Below, one piece after another: positions 39,443 to 48,348 of a stretch of 64,000 nucleotides of DNA. The stretch's first letter is position 1, and every line of letters begins with the position of its first letter. Source of the DNA: Phycisphaerales bacterium PN19_bin_20 (GTDB lineage Bacteria > Planctomycetota > Phycisphaerae > Phycisphaerales > UBA1924). A program made the position numbers and the translations under genes. The DNA lies in the NCBI GenBank assembly GCA_021173225.1, contig JAJOLK010000006.1, positions 62,001 to 126,000 of the forward strand. Reading direction: 5' to 3'. Under the pieces are notes generated by a model that did no database searches, had not been told where the DNA came from, and worked only from the letters and a program-made list of their open reading frames with translations.

Positions 39443-41026
39443 GTGCTCTATGTGCTTGGACAAATCGACTTTGGTGACGCGACCATCGGCGCGGTGATCG
39501 GGCTGGTCATTGGTCTGCTGGTGAGCGTGCCGGTGCTCAAGCGGCTGGGCGTGGGGACGGTCGGGGCGGCGAAGGCCGAGGCGACGGCGGTGAAGGCCAA
39601 GGCCGAGCAGGACGCCAAGGACATCGTGACGCGGGCGGAGATCGACGCGGAGAAGAGGGGCATCGAGCGGTCTCAGAAGCTCGAGGCCGAGTCATCGGTC
39701 AAGCGCGAGGAGCTGCGCGAGACCGAGCGGCGGCTGACGAAGCGCGAGGACCTGGTTGACCGCAAGCTTGAGCAGCTCACGGGCCGCGAAGAGTCTGTGG
39801 CCAGGACCGACGAGCAACTGAAGGTGAAGCTGGCGAGCGTGACGGCGCGCGAGGGCGAGCTTACCAACGCAGTGGCGGAGCAGCGCGAGAAGCTGCTGGC
39901 GATCGCCCAGATGAGCGTGGAGCAGGCTCGCGCGCAGGTGCTGGAGCGGGTTGAGAACGAGAGCCGCGCTGAGGCGGCCAAGGTGGCGCGGAAGACGATC
40001 GAGGAGGCGGAGACTCACGCCAAGGAGCGTGCGCGCGAGGTGACGCTGATGGCGATCCAGCGTTACGCCAGCGAGCACACCAGCGAGAGCACGGTGCGGA
40101 CGGTGCCGATCCCCAGCGACGACATGAAGGGCCGGATCATCGGGCGTGAGGGGCGGAACATCCGGGCGATCGAGAAGGCCACGGGGGTGGACATCATCGT
40201 TGACGACACGCCCGGGGTGATCGTGGTGAGCTGCTTTGACAAGGTGCGCCAGGCCGTGGCGGTCGAGAGCCTGCAGCGGCTGATCGCCGACGGGCGGATG
40301 CACCCGTCGCGGATCGAAGAGGTTGTCGAGAAGGTCCGCTCAGAGATGGAGGAGCGGATCAACAAGCACGGCAAGGACGCGGCGGCGGAGGTCAACCTGC
40401 GCGGGCTGCACCCGAAGATCAACGAGGCGATGGGGCGGCTGCAGTTCCGCACCAGCTACGGGCAGAACGTGCTGAAGCACTCTATCGAGGTTGGATACAT
40501 CTGCCAGCTCATTGCCGACCAGCTCGGCTTTGACGGGGCGCTGGCGCGGCGATGCGGCTATCTGCACGACATCGGCAAGTCAATGGACCACGAGGTGGAG
40601 GGCACGCACCCGAAGATCGGCTACGACTTTGCCAAGCAGTTTGGCGAGCGCGAGCCGGTGCTCAACGCGATCGCCGGGCACCACGGGGACGTGCCGAGCA
40701 CGAGCTTCTACACGCCGATTGTGATGGCGGCCGACGCGATCAGCAGCGCCCGCCCGGGTGCGCGGCGTGAGAGCCTTGAGAAGTACATCCAGCGGCTGGA
40801 GCAGCTGCAGGACATCGCGATGAAGCACCAGGGCGTGACGGAGGCGTATGCGATCCAGGCCGGGCGCGAGGTGCGGGTGATGGTGGACGCCAACCGTGTG
40901 GGTGACGATGAGGCGTACGCGGTGGCGCTGTCGATTGCCAAGCGTGTGAGCGAGGAGATGACGTTCCCCGGTGAGATCAAGGTGACGGTGCTTCGCGAGA
41001 CGCGCGCGATCGAGATCGCGCGTTAA
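39443..41026 (+). CDS. rny: Ribonuclease Y
   Basis: This membrane-anchored endoribonuclease starts mRNA decay. The GTG at 39443 (AAAGGGG upstream) gives 527 residues; a TTG at 39395 is possible. An N-terminal membrane helix (about 10-30) is followed by a long coiled coil (about 45-205, rich in Glu, Lys, Ala and Arg). Then come a KH domain (MKGRIIGREGRNIRAIEKATG) and an HD domain with the metal motif LHDIGKSMD near residue 375 and AGHHGDVPS. The C-terminal end matches family members. All domains are present and in order. Confidence 0.95.
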   Translation: MLYVLGQIDFGDATIGAVIGLVIGLLVSVPVLKRLGVGTVGAAKAEATAVKAKAEQDAKDIVTRAEIDAEKRGIERSQKLEAESSVKREELRETERRLTKREDLVDRKLEQLTGREESVARTDEQLKVKLASVTAREGELTNAVAEQREKLLAIAQMSVEQARAQVLERVENESRAEAAKVARKTIEEAETHAKERAREVTLMAIQRYASEHTSESTVRTVPIPSDDMKGRIIGREGRNIRAIEKATGVDIIVDDTPGVIVVSCFDKVRQAVAVESLQRLIADGRMHPSRIEEVVEKVRSEMEERINKHGKDAAAEVNLRGLHPKINEAMGRLQFRTSYGQNVLKHSIEVGYICQLIADQLGFDGALARRCGYLHDIGKSMDHEVEGTHPKIGYDFAKQFGEREPVLNAIAGHHGDVPSTSFYTPIVMAADAISSARPGARRESLEKYIQRLEQLQDIAMKHQGVTEAYAIQAGREVRVMVDANRVGDDEAYAVALSIAKRVSEEMTFPGEIKVTVLRETRAIEIAR

Positions 41027-41125
41027 AGCGGTGGCTTGGGGCCGCTTGAGACCAAGCCCGATGGGGCCGGTCGTGGCGGCTTCTTTCTGCTTGTGTTTGG
41101 CCGTTCGGTCTGCTACATTGCCGGC

Positions 41126-42595
41126 ATGACTTCACTGCCGCCGATGGGGGGGTTGGTTGGTCGGCCCGGCGTTCCGGGCGGTGCCGCGGGTGGTAGCGGG
41201 CATGCCGCGGCACGGGCGGTCTTTGATGACGGGGGCGACGACGAGGCTCTTTTGCAGGCGCTGGCGGCGATGCAGCAGTTGAGCAAGGCCGGCGAGCCGC
41301 GGCACCTGTTCAAGCTTGCCGCCGACTTTATCCTGGGTGCTACGGGTGACGACACGGCCCACGCGGTGCTGGTGGTCAGTGACGCCGGGCTTGGGCCGGG
41401 CGAGTTCCGCGTGACGCGGCGGCTTGTGAGCACCCCCCACCGTCGGATGGTGGTCGAGTCATTTGAGGATGAGAGCGTGGCCCCGGTGCTGCGCGGCGGC
41501 GTGGTGGCGAGCCTGCTGCGCAAGAAGCGTCCTGAGCTGGTGCGTGAGATTGAGCTGCGCGCCGAGGACCCGCTGGCCGACGAGCTGGCGGGCTTGGGCG
41601 AGTGCCTGGTATTGCCGGTGTTTCATGAGGGGCGTGTCGGGCGGCGGTACCTGGTATTCCGTCCGCGTTGGGGGGCGGTAGAGGTCTCGGGCGTTGAGCG
41701 TGCGATGCTGCTGGCGGGGTTTATTGAGACGTCGATTGCGAACCTGCAGAGCGCGCGGTGGATTGAGGCGTACGCGCGTGAGCTTTCGGTGCAGCTTGAG
41801 CGTGTCAGTCGCCAGCAGAAGCACCTGCTGCCGCGGGCGCACAGCGAGCGGCCCGGGCGCTGGGCGGGGGTTGAGGAGCACTGCCCCGGGCTTGACGTGG
41901 GGCTGGCGTACCGCCCGGCGATCCGCGCGGGTGGCGACTATTTCCAGTTCTTCCCGCTGCCGGGGTTGGACGGCTCAACGAACAGTGAGCGGCTGGTCAC
42001 CGTCGTGGCTGATGTGTCTGGGCACAGCGCCGACGCGGCGATGGTCATGAGCATGCTGCACGCGATCTTGCGTGGCGATGCGCCGCTGAGCGCGGGCCCG
42101 GGCGCGGTGCTAAGCCACCTGAACAGCCGGATACACCCGCTGCTGATGGAGGGTCAGTTTGTTACCGCCGCGGTGCTGGAGATCGACCCCGGTGCCAAGG
42201 GCGGTATGGGCCGGGTGGTGTACGCGACGGGCGCGCATCCGCCGCCGCGATTGGTTCGCTCGGGCGTTGGGGTGCTGAGCCTTGAGCACGCCAATGGCGG
42301 GCTGATCGGGCTTGAGCCGGGCATGCTGTTCCCTGAAGCCGAGGCGGAGTTCCGCGTGGGCGACCGCGTGCTGCTCTACAGCGATGGGCTGATCGACTCA
42401 CTGGCCCAGAGCAGCCACTTGGGCAGCACCAATAGTGTGGATCAGCTCGACGCGCACCTGACGAACCTCTCACACCTGGACTCTGAGGCCACATGCGCCG
42501 AGCTGATGCACCTGTCGCGCGGCGACGGCACCGGGCCGGCGATCGATGACATCACCGTGGTGTGCGTCGGGCGGCGGGCCAGCCTGGCCGAGTAG
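41126..42595 (+). CDS. GAF-like / SpoIIE-type PP2C serine phosphatase (RsbU-like)
   Basis: The product has 489 residues from the ATG at 41126. After a Gly-rich N-terminus, residues about 40-215 look like a GAF-type sensor (LLQALAAMQQLSKAGEP, LVLPVFHEGRVGRRYLVF). A linking helix (YARELSVQLERVSRQQKHLLP) leads to a SpoIIE/PP2C domain with metal Asp residues in RAGGDYFQFF and VADVSGHSADAAMVMSML, then GAHPPPRLV, LLYSDGLIDS and DDITVVCV. Such proteins dephosphorylate anti-sigma-factor antagonists in partner-switching stress pathways. No anti-sigma factor or STAS gene is adjacent. It follows rny by 99 nt. Confidence 0.85.
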   Translation: MTSLPPMGGLVGRPGVPGGAAGGSGHAAARAVFDDGGDDEALLQALAAMQQLSKAGEPRHLFKLAADFILGATGDDTAHAVLVVSDAGLGPGEFRVTRRLVSTPHRRMVVESFEDESVAPVLRGGVVASLLRKKRPELVREIELRAEDPLADELAGLGECLVLPVFHEGRVGRRYLVFRPRWGAVEVSGVERAMLLAGFIETSIANLQSARWIEAYARELSVQLERVSRQQKHLLPRAHSERPGRWAGVEEHCPGLDVGLAYRPAIRAGGDYFQFFPLPGLDGSTNSERLVTVVADVSGHSADAAMVMSMLHAILRGDAPLSAGPGAVLSHLNSRIHPLLMEGQFVTAAVLEIDPGAKGGMGRVVYATGAHPPPRLVRSGVGVLSLEHANGGLIGLEPGMLFPEAEAEFRVGDRVLLYSDGLIDSLAQSSHLGSTNSVDQLDAHLTNLSHLDSEATCAELMHLSRGDGTGPAIDDITVVCVGRRASLAE

Positions 42596-42663
42596 TAGAT
42601 ACTCTTGCTCACTCTTTTTCTCGCGAAGCGTGGGAGTACTTAGCCGCTGCAGCATCAAAGAAA

Positions 42664-42688
42664 GCGACCCGGGTATTGCCCGGGTCGC
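42664..42688. terminator. Bidirectional terminator between convergent genes
   Basis: The perfect 10-bp stem GCGACCCGGG (42664-42673) / CCCGGGTCGC (42679-42688) has the loop TATTG. On the minus strand it is followed by TTTCTTTG, serving the chemoreceptor gene; on the plus strand there is no T-run, although the stem is strong. Confidence 0.75.
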
Positions 42689-42742
42689 GTGGTGAAGTTA
42701 GGATGTGTTGCGAATGTGTTGACGGGCTATGGGCCCGCTGGC

Positions 42743-44686
42743 TTAGGCGAGCTTGAAGCGGCCGACGAGCTTCTGGAGGTTCTCGGCCTGGTTTGAGAGG
42801 TCCGCGGCGGCCTTGGAGCTCTGCTGAGCGCCCTCGGCGGCCTCACGCGTCACGGCGTTGATCGACTCAACACTCTTACTGATCTGCGTGCTCGCGGCTG
42901 ACTGCTCCTCCGCCGCCGCCGCGATTGACTGCACCATCACGCCCAGCGTCTGGCTGCTGGTCACGATGGTTTCGAGCGCTTTACCCGCGTCGGTGGCGAG
43001 CTGCACGCCGCTGGTGACCTTCTGCGTGCCAGCCTCGATGCACGTGACTGCGCTCTTGGTCTCAGCCTGGATCTCGCGGATGCTCTTGGCGACCTCTTCG
43101 GTGGCCGTGGTCGTACGCTCGGCGAGCTTGCGGACCTCGTCAGCGACGACGGCGAACCCGCGGCCGTGCTCGCCGGCACGTGCGGCCTCGATGGCGGCGT
43201 TGAGCGCCAGCAGGTTGGTTTGATCGGCGATGTCGTTGATGACACCGATGATCTGGCCGATCTGCTCGCTCTTCTTGCCCAGGCTGTTGACGTTGCTGGC
43301 GCTCTCAGCGACCTGCTTAGCGATCGCCTTCATCTCGTCAACGGTCTGCTGCACAACCTCACCGCCGCCGGTGGCTTGCTGCCCGGCGCTGGCCGCGTTG
43401 GCCGCGGCTTCTGAGGATTTCTTGGCGACCTCGACAACGCTGGCTGACATCTCCTCGACCGCCGCGGAGACCTGCTGGGTCTGCTGGGTCTGCTTGTCGA
43501 GCCCGGCGGCCATCTCCTCGGCGGAGGCGGCGATCTCGGTGCTTGCCGCCGCCACCTGCTTGCTGGAGGCCGAGACCTCGAGCATCAGGTTCTGGATGCG
43601 GATGACGAACTTGTTGAACCACTTGCCGAGGGTTCCGAGCTCATCGCCGCGGTTCTCGTCGACGCGTTGGGTCAGGTCGCCCTCGCCCTCGGCGATGTCG
43701 CGGAGGCGCTCGTTAACCAGGCGGAGGGGGGTGATGATGGAGCGGGCGATGAAGAACGCGAAGGCGACGCCGATCAGGACTGCCACGCCCGTGATTACTG
43801 CGGTCTGGACCATGGCGGACTGCATAGTCGAGACAGCGGTCTTCTCCGTCTTGCGACCGGACTCAGCCAGCACAGCGATCAGCTCGTTATTCGTCTTTGT
43901 CATCCGATCACCGGCGGGGAAGAGCTTGTTCGTTCGAGTGCTCTGGATTTCATCAGCCATGACCTTGACGCGTGTACCGATTGCGACGTACTTGTCATAG
44001 TCGGCCTTGAGCGTGCCGAGGCGGTCACGAGTAGGGCCCGTCGCCGATGCGTAGAGCGAGGCCAAACGCGGCTGGACGCGGGCGATCGCATCGCTGGCCA
44101 TCTTGAACTCGTCGCCGTCGAACGTGACTAGGAATCGGGCCACGCCCAGCCGCGTTGAGTTGATGTCGGCCTTGACCTCCATCAGCGCCAACGCGAGGTC
44201 GCGGTTGTCGGCGGCTGCCTCGCGGGCCAGGTTCGTCACGCTTTCTTCGAGCGCCTTGCCCGTTGGGCCGCACTGCTTGTAAAAGATGTTGTCGCGCTCC
44301 AGATAGCCGGAGATCATCGTCTTGGCATAGGCCTGGAAGCTCGTGAAATCTTCCTTGAGCTGATTGACGAGCTTGGCCTGGTCGGCCTCGGTCATGACCT
44401 CGGCGGCCTTGTCAAGCAGCTCGCTCGACTTGGCGACGACGGTCTCGTAATTCTTGATCTTGTCGGCGCTCGGCTCGATCTGAACGCGGTTGATCGCCGC
44501 GCGGGTGCGCACGATCGTGGCCCCCAGCTCGGCACCGACGGTGAGGTCCTCAGCGACCGTGCCCAACTCTTGGGCTGTGCTGACGGCCTGGTCGGCCTTC
44601 CACATGGCGATGCCGCCGATGCCCGCCACGAGCAGGCAGAGGGTTCCAAAGCCCAAACCAAGACGCTTGCCGATGGTCCACTTCAT
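42743..44686 (-). CDS. Methyl-accepting chemotaxis protein
   Basis: The product has 647 residues; GGAGGAA precedes the ATG at 44686. TM1 is at about 8-28. A periplasmic helical sensor of roughly 265 residues (29-293) is long enough for a two-bundle (HBM-like) domain. TM2 lies at about 295-315, followed by HAMP (about 316-370). The cytoplasmic hairpin has the conserved tip [19 protein letters not shown] and [23 protein letters not shown]. The C-terminus ends [10 protein letters not shown] without a CheR-binding pentapeptide. It should couple to CheA/CheW; no che genes are in the window. The ligand cannot be predicted. Confidence 0.92.
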   Translation of the reverse strand: MKWTIGKRLGLGFGTLCLLVAGIGGIAMWKADQAVSTAQELGTVAEDLTVGAELGATIVRTRAAINRVQIEPSADKIKNYETVVAKSSELLDKAAEVMTEADQAKLVNQLKEDFTSFQAYAKTMISGYLERDNIFYKQCGPTGKALEESVTNLAREAAADNRDLALALMEVKADINSTRLGVARFLVTFDGDEFKMASDAIARVQPRLASLYASATGPTRDRLGTLKADYDKYVAIGTRVKVMADEIQSTRTNKLFPAGDRMTKTNNELIAVLAESGRKTEKTAVSTMQSAMVQTAVITGVAVLIGVAFAFFIARSIITPLRLVNERLRDIAEGEGDLTQRVDENRGDELGTLGKWFNKFVIRIQNLMLEVSASSKQVAAASTEIAASAEEMAAGLDKQTQQTQQVSAAVEEMSASVVEVAKKSSEAAANAASAGQQATGGGEVVQQTVDEMKAIAKQVAESASNVNSLGKKSEQIGQIIGVINDIADQTNLLALNAAIEAARAGEHGRGFAVVADEVRKLAERTTTATEEVAKSIREIQAETKSAVTCIEAGTQKVTSGVQLATDAGKALETIVTSSQTLGVMVQSIAAAAEEQSAASTQISKSVESINAVTREAAEGAQQSSKAAADLSNQAENLQKLVGRFKLA

Positions 44687-44877
44687 ATCTAGTTCCTCCG
44701 TTGTTTCGGCCGAGCACCCTGAGCGCTCGTTCCGCGTAGATCATCGGGCGAATCCGGCAGAAACTGCGTCCGCGTGATCGGAGGACCTTCCGTTGCCGTA
44801 TAGGGGTTTTCCCGCGCGCGACCACCTTTGAGTGGCCCGCAACCGGGTGCCTGACGCTGCGGATGAGTTCCGCATAG

Positions 44878-45930
44878 TCAGCGCGCAGGCGTGCCTGGTG
44901 TACTTGGGGTGCCTAGCGAAGACCCGAACGACGCGCCCATTGGCACGACCACCGCGCGTGAAACCAGCCGCGCCAGCAGCGCGTCCATGGCCTCGCGCTC
45001 GAGCCCGTGGCGGATCGAGTCGCGCTGCAACGCCTCGAACGCACCGAGTGCCACGCCTGTGGCCGACAGGCGCTGTTCGACCAGCACCAGCGCGTAGCCA
45101 CTCGGCAGCCCGACAAGCCCCGAGAGCTGCCCGGGCTCGGTGCTCAGCAGCGCCTGACGTAGCGCGAGCGGGGCCCGAGGGTCATCAACGCTCAGCGGGG
45201 CTAGCAGCCCGCCACGCGGGGCCGATTCGTCGGCAGAGAACTCAAAGGCCAAGCTTGCGAAACGTGCCGGAAGCGGCGTGCCATCGCCCGGTGCCGTCAG
45301 TCGCTCACGGAGTCGCTGCGCAAGACTCGCAGAGGCCACGACGATGACCCGCGCGATGCTCCGCTCGCCGTGCCGCACGCGGTGCTCAAGGGCCAGCCGC
45401 TGCGGCGTAAGCACGACCCCGGGTGCCACCAGCGCACGCAGCGCGGCGTTGCGGCGGAGCTGGCGGGTCAGCGCCGCGCGGTCTAAGCCTGCGCTGGCTA
45501 GATACTCGCTTAGGCGCTGCGACGCATCGCCAGGGGCCGCCAAGCCCCCACTATCGCCCTGACCCGCCGCCACGAGCAGGGCCCGCTCGGCGTCGACCAT
45601 CGCACTGGTCACCGAGAGGCCCACGCGCTGAAGCTCGGCGGCCAGGGCGCGATCAAGGATCAGTCCCTCCAGCGCCGCCCGACCGGCCCTCTCCAGCAGC
45701 TCTGGGCCGAGCTCGGCGATCGTGACTGGCTCGCCATTGACAACAGCGAGGGGCGTTTCGGGGGAGCCCACTTGAGCGCGAGGTGCTGGCTGGTCTGGGA
45801 TCGGGCGCGGGCCGCAGGCCGTCAAGAGGTAGACGAGCAGCAGCCCGGCGAGCGCGCGCGGGGCAAGCTGCGATCGCCTGCGCGACGCGCGAGCGATTGA
45901 CGCACCCGGGCTGAGATCGACGCTGAGCAC
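44878..45930 (-). CDS. SurA/PpiC-like lipoprotein (probable peptidyl-prolyl isomerase or chaperone)
   Basis: The product has 350 residues from a GTG at 45930. A basic N-terminus and hydrophobic segment end in the lipobox LLTAC, so it is likely an exported lipoprotein. The next part (PLAVVNGEPVTIAELGPELLERAGRAALEGLILDRALAAEL) is the SurA-type N-terminal chaperone pattern. A later segment (ERSIARVIVVASASLAQRLRERL to FASLAFEFSADESAPRGGLLAPLS and GLPSGYALVLVEQR) follows the parvulin order but is degenerate. Folding of exported proteins is the inferred role; isomerase activity is uncertain. Confidence 0.68.
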   Translation of the reverse strand: MLSVDLSPGASIARASRRRSQLAPRALAGLLLVYLLTACGPRPIPDQPAPRAQVGSPETPLAVVNGEPVTIAELGPELLERAGRAALEGLILDRALAAELQRVGLSVTSAMVDAERALLVAAGQGDSGGLAAPGDASQRLSEYLASAGLDRAALTRQLRRNAALRALVAPGVVLTPQRLALEHRVRHGERSIARVIVVASASLAQRLRERLTAPGDGTPLPARFASLAFEFSADESAPRGGLLAPLSVDDPRAPLALRQALLSTEPGQLSGLVGLPSGYALVLVEQRLSATGVALGAFEALQRDSIRHGLEREAMDALLARLVSRAVVVPMGASFGSSLGTPSTPGTPAR

Positions 45931-45979
45931 GGCAGAAGCGTAACCGCCGCCGGATCACGCCGGCCTCAGGCCAAGGGAC

Positions 45980-46008
45980 TTGCCTTAACCGTTCGGGGGG
46001 CGCATACT
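45980..46008 (+). promoter_or_regulatory. Candidate promoter of the trp operon
   Basis: -35 TTGCCT (45980-45985), a 17-bp spacer and -10 CATACT (46003-46008). The predicted start of transcription (about 46014-46016) falls on the GTG of the leader reading frame, which would make that message leaderless. Confidence 0.5.
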
Positions 46009-46014
46009 GACGCC

Positions 46015-46101
46015 GTGACGTCGCCCTCGCCAAGCCCGAGCCCGCGCCAACCCGCCGACGGTGGTTGGTGGTGGCACGCTCAGGCGGCTGGCGACCGATA
46101 A
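46015..46101 (+). CDS. trpL: Candidate trp leader peptide with three consecutive Trp codons
   Basis: A 28-codon frame runs from GTG (46015) to TAA (46099-46101). It has a Ser-Pro repeat near the start and then GGWWWHAQ: three adjacent TGG codons at 46066-46074. It lies directly upstream of trpE and just behind a reasonable promoter. Runs of Trp codons in a short leader frame are the hallmark of ribosome-mediated trp attenuation. No separate ribosome-binding site is seen; translation may start on a leaderless transcript. The run also sits in GGT-rich sequence, so chance cannot be wholly excluded. Confidence 0.65.
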   Translation: MTSPSPSPSPRQPADGGWWWHAQAAGDR

Positions 46102-46227
46102 CCGTTGAAGACACGGTGCGTTGGTCGAAGCCAGCGGAGGACCTTCCGACGAGGTGTTGCGTTGGTCGATGGACGGGTCTGGATGGTGACTGGGGCCGGG
46201 CTGCTCCGGCGAATTAGTGGCAGGAGC
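46087..46227 (+). promoter_or_regulatory. Candidate trp attenuator RNA structures
   Basis: GCTGGC+GACC (46087-46096), just after the Trp codons, can pair with GGTC (46123-46126) and GCCAGC (46130-46135). TGCGTTGGTCGA is repeated (46117-46128 and 46158-46169), giving a second possible partner for the GACC arm. Near trpE, GCCGG (46195-46199) can pair with CCGGC (46206-46210), while the overlapping GCTCC (46203-46207) can instead pair with GGAGC (46223-46227), which contains the trpE ribosome-binding site. There is no T-tract, so control at translation or through Rho is more likely than an intrinsic terminator. Confidence 0.4.
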
Positions 46228-46231
46228 GCAC

Positions 46232-47617
46232 GTGCAGACGCCCTTTGACATCGCCGCAGACTTGGATACGCCCGTGAGCGCGCTGCGCAAGCTGACGGCC
46301 TTCGACCCGGTATTTTTGCTCGAGAGCGTGGAGGGCGGCGAGCGGCTGGCGCGGTTTTCGTTCATCGGGCTCGGGCGCGCGATGACGCTACGGATCGACC
46401 AGGAGGGCTTGAGCATTGACCAGGGGCCGCCGACGCCCGTGCCACCGGAGCGCGCGGTGCTGGAGGCCATCCGGGAAGTGCTGGCCCGCGCGCCGCGCTT
46501 GCTACCGAAGATTCCAGGCGTGCCGCTCGACGGCGGGCTGGTCGGGATGATCGGCTACGACTTTGTCAGGCGGCTTGAGCCCGTTGGGCCCGGGCGACCC
46601 GCGGCTCAAGGCGAGCCTGAGGTCATGCTGGTGGCGCCGCGCTCGATGCTGGTGTTTGACCACCTGACGCGCCGGGTGGCGTTTGTCCACAGCGGGCCAG
46701 AGTGGGAGCGCAAGAGCCTGCGGCGTGAGATCGTGCACGCGCTACGCGGTGGCCTGCCCGCGCCGAGCGTGCGCGTCGGGCACGCGCCACCATCAACCAG
46801 CATGAGCCGCGATGAGTTCATCAGCGCGGTGGGCAAGGCCAAGGGGCACATCACCGCGGGTGACATCTTTCAGCTTGTGCTGAGCGTGCGGTTTACGGGC
46901 GGGTGCCGGACCGACCCGTTTGAGGTCTACCGCGCGCTGCGGCTGCTCAACCCTTCGCCCTATATGTACTACTTCAACTTTGGCTCAACGCAGCTTGTCG
47001 GCAGCTCACCCGAGGCGCTAGTCAAGGTGCAAGACGGACTTGCCACACTCAGGCCGATTGCTGGCACGCGCAAACGCGGGGCCACCGAGCAGCTTGACAA
47101 GGCCCTTGAGGCCGAGCTGCTGGCCGACCCGAAGGAGGCCGCCGAGCACGTCATGCTGGTGGACCTTGCCCGCAATGACCTTGGTCGCGTGGCTGTGGGC
47201 GGCAGCGTGCGGGTTGACCCGTTCCGCAGTATCGAGCGTTACAGCCATGTGATGCACATCGTCAGCGGTGTTTCTGGGCGTGTCGCGCCCGGGCGTGATG
47301 CGCTCGACGTGCTGGCGGCGACATTCCCTGCGGGAACGGTGGTGGGCGCGCCCAAGGTGCGGGCCATGCAGATTATCGATGCGCTCGAGCCGGTGCGGCG
47401 CGGGTTCTACGCGGGGACGGTTGGCTACCTTTCAGTCAGTGGCCAGATGGACCAGGCGATCGCGATTCGCACGATGATGTTCCACAACGACGCGTACGCG
47501 TATCAGGCCGGTGCGGGCGTGGTGGCTGACAGCTCGCCAGAGGGTGAGCACGACGAGGTGCGGCACAAGGTCGGCATCCTTGAGGCCGCGATGCTGCTGG
47601 CGGAGGAGGGCCTGTGA
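46232..47617 (+). CDS. trpE: Anthranilate synthase component I
   Basis: With TrpG the enzyme makes anthranilate from chorismate and glutamine, the first step of tryptophan synthesis. The GTG at 46232 has AGGAG 5 nt upstream (461 residues). LLESVEGGERLARFSF near the N-terminus is the region that binds Trp for feedback inhibition. The catalytic half carries GDIFQLVLSVRF, NPSPYMYYF, GSSPEALVKV, RPIAGTRKRG, DLARNDLGRVA, SHVMHIVSGVSG, FPAGTVVGAPKVRAMQIID and GAGVVADSSPEGEHDE. All motifs are intact. It starts a seven-gene operon. Confidence 0.96.
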   Translation: MQTPFDIAADLDTPVSALRKLTAFDPVFLLESVEGGERLARFSFIGLGRAMTLRIDQEGLSIDQGPPTPVPPERAVLEAIREVLARAPRLLPKIPGVPLDGGLVGMIGYDFVRRLEPVGPGRPAAQGEPEVMLVAPRSMLVFDHLTRRVAFVHSGPEWERKSLRREIVHALRGGLPAPSVRVGHAPPSTSMSRDEFISAVGKAKGHITAGDIFQLVLSVRFTGGCRTDPFEVYRALRLLNPSPYMYYFNFGSTQLVGSSPEALVKVQDGLATLRPIAGTRKRGATEQLDKALEAELLADPKEAAEHVMLVDLARNDLGRVAVGGSVRVDPFRSIERYSHVMHIVSGVSGRVAPGRDALDVLAATFPAGTVVGAPKVRAMQIIDALEPVRRGFYAGTVGYLSVSGQMDQAIAIRTMMFHNDAYAYQAGAGVVADSSPEGEHDEVRHKVGILEAAMLLAEEGL

Positions 47618-48321
47618 GCAACCACGCGCCACAACCCGGGCCGATCGCGCGCGGTGAGCAGTACTTGCCGCCGAACGCGGGCGATGGCGGCGCGCCTCGT
47701 GGCAGGGTGCTGATGATCGACAACTACGACAGCTTCACCTTCAACCTGGTGCAGGCGATGCTCGAGCTAGGGGCGGCGGTTGAGGTCTTCCGCAACGATG
47801 CGATTGCGCCCGGTGATGTGCGGGTCGCTGGCGCGGGTGAGCCCGACCGCCGCGGCGCTTACACGCACCTGGTCATCTCGCCGGGGCCGGGGACGCCGTA
47901 TGACGCGGGCGTGAGCATGGAGATGATCCGCGTGTTTGCGGGGCGATTGCCAATCCTTGGTGTCTGCCTCGGGCACCAGAGCATGGCCGAGGTCTTTGGC
48001 GGCGCGGGCAGCGTTGGGCGGGCGCCGCGCTTGATGCACGGCAAGGCCAGCACGATTACCCACGACGGGCGCGGGCTCTATGCCGGGCTTGCACAGGACC
48101 TGGAGGTTGGGCGGTACCACTCGCTGTGCGTGCTGACGGGCCGCGTGCCCGAGGGCTTCAGCGTCACCAGCCGGACCGAGGCCGGCGAGATCATGGGCAT
48201 TCGGCGTGACGATCTGCGCATGGAGGGCGTGCAGTTTCACCCTGAGAGCGTGCTGACCCCGACCGGGCCGGCGATGCTCGCCAACTTTCTGAAGCCCGGC
48301 TTTCTTGCACCACACGCCTAG
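47614..48321 (+). CDS. trpG: Anthranilate synthase component II (glutamine amidotransferase)
   Basis: This class I amidotransferase subunit supplies ammonia to TrpE. It has 235 residues; its GTG overlaps the trpE stop by 4 nt (GTGA), so translation is coupled. Motifs are MIDNYDSFTFNLVQ, SPGPGTP, nucleophile Cys in GVCLGHQSM and the His-Glu of VQFHPESVLT. An N-terminal extension of about 30 residues precedes the domain. It is separate from trpD, unlike the fused forms in some bacteria. Confidence 0.96.
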   Translation: MSNHAPQPGPIARGEQYLPPNAGDGGAPRGRVLMIDNYDSFTFNLVQAMLELGAAVEVFRNDAIAPGDVRVAGAGEPDRRGAYTHLVISPGPGTPYDAGVSMEMIRVFAGRLPILGVCLGHQSMAEVFGGAGSVGRAPRLMHGKASTITHDGRGLYAGLAQDLEVGRYHSLCVLTGRVPEGFSVTSRTEAGEIMGIRRDDLRMEGVQFHPESVLTPTGPAMLANFLKPGFLAPHA

Positions 48322-48348
48322 AACAAAGGTGCCTTTCGAGCTTGCCGC

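Noticed and set aside
44775..46149. Shared 13-mer GGAGGACCTTCCG upstream of the chemoreceptor gene and in the trpE leader
   Set aside because: Only two copies in unrelated contexts; could be chance in this base composition.
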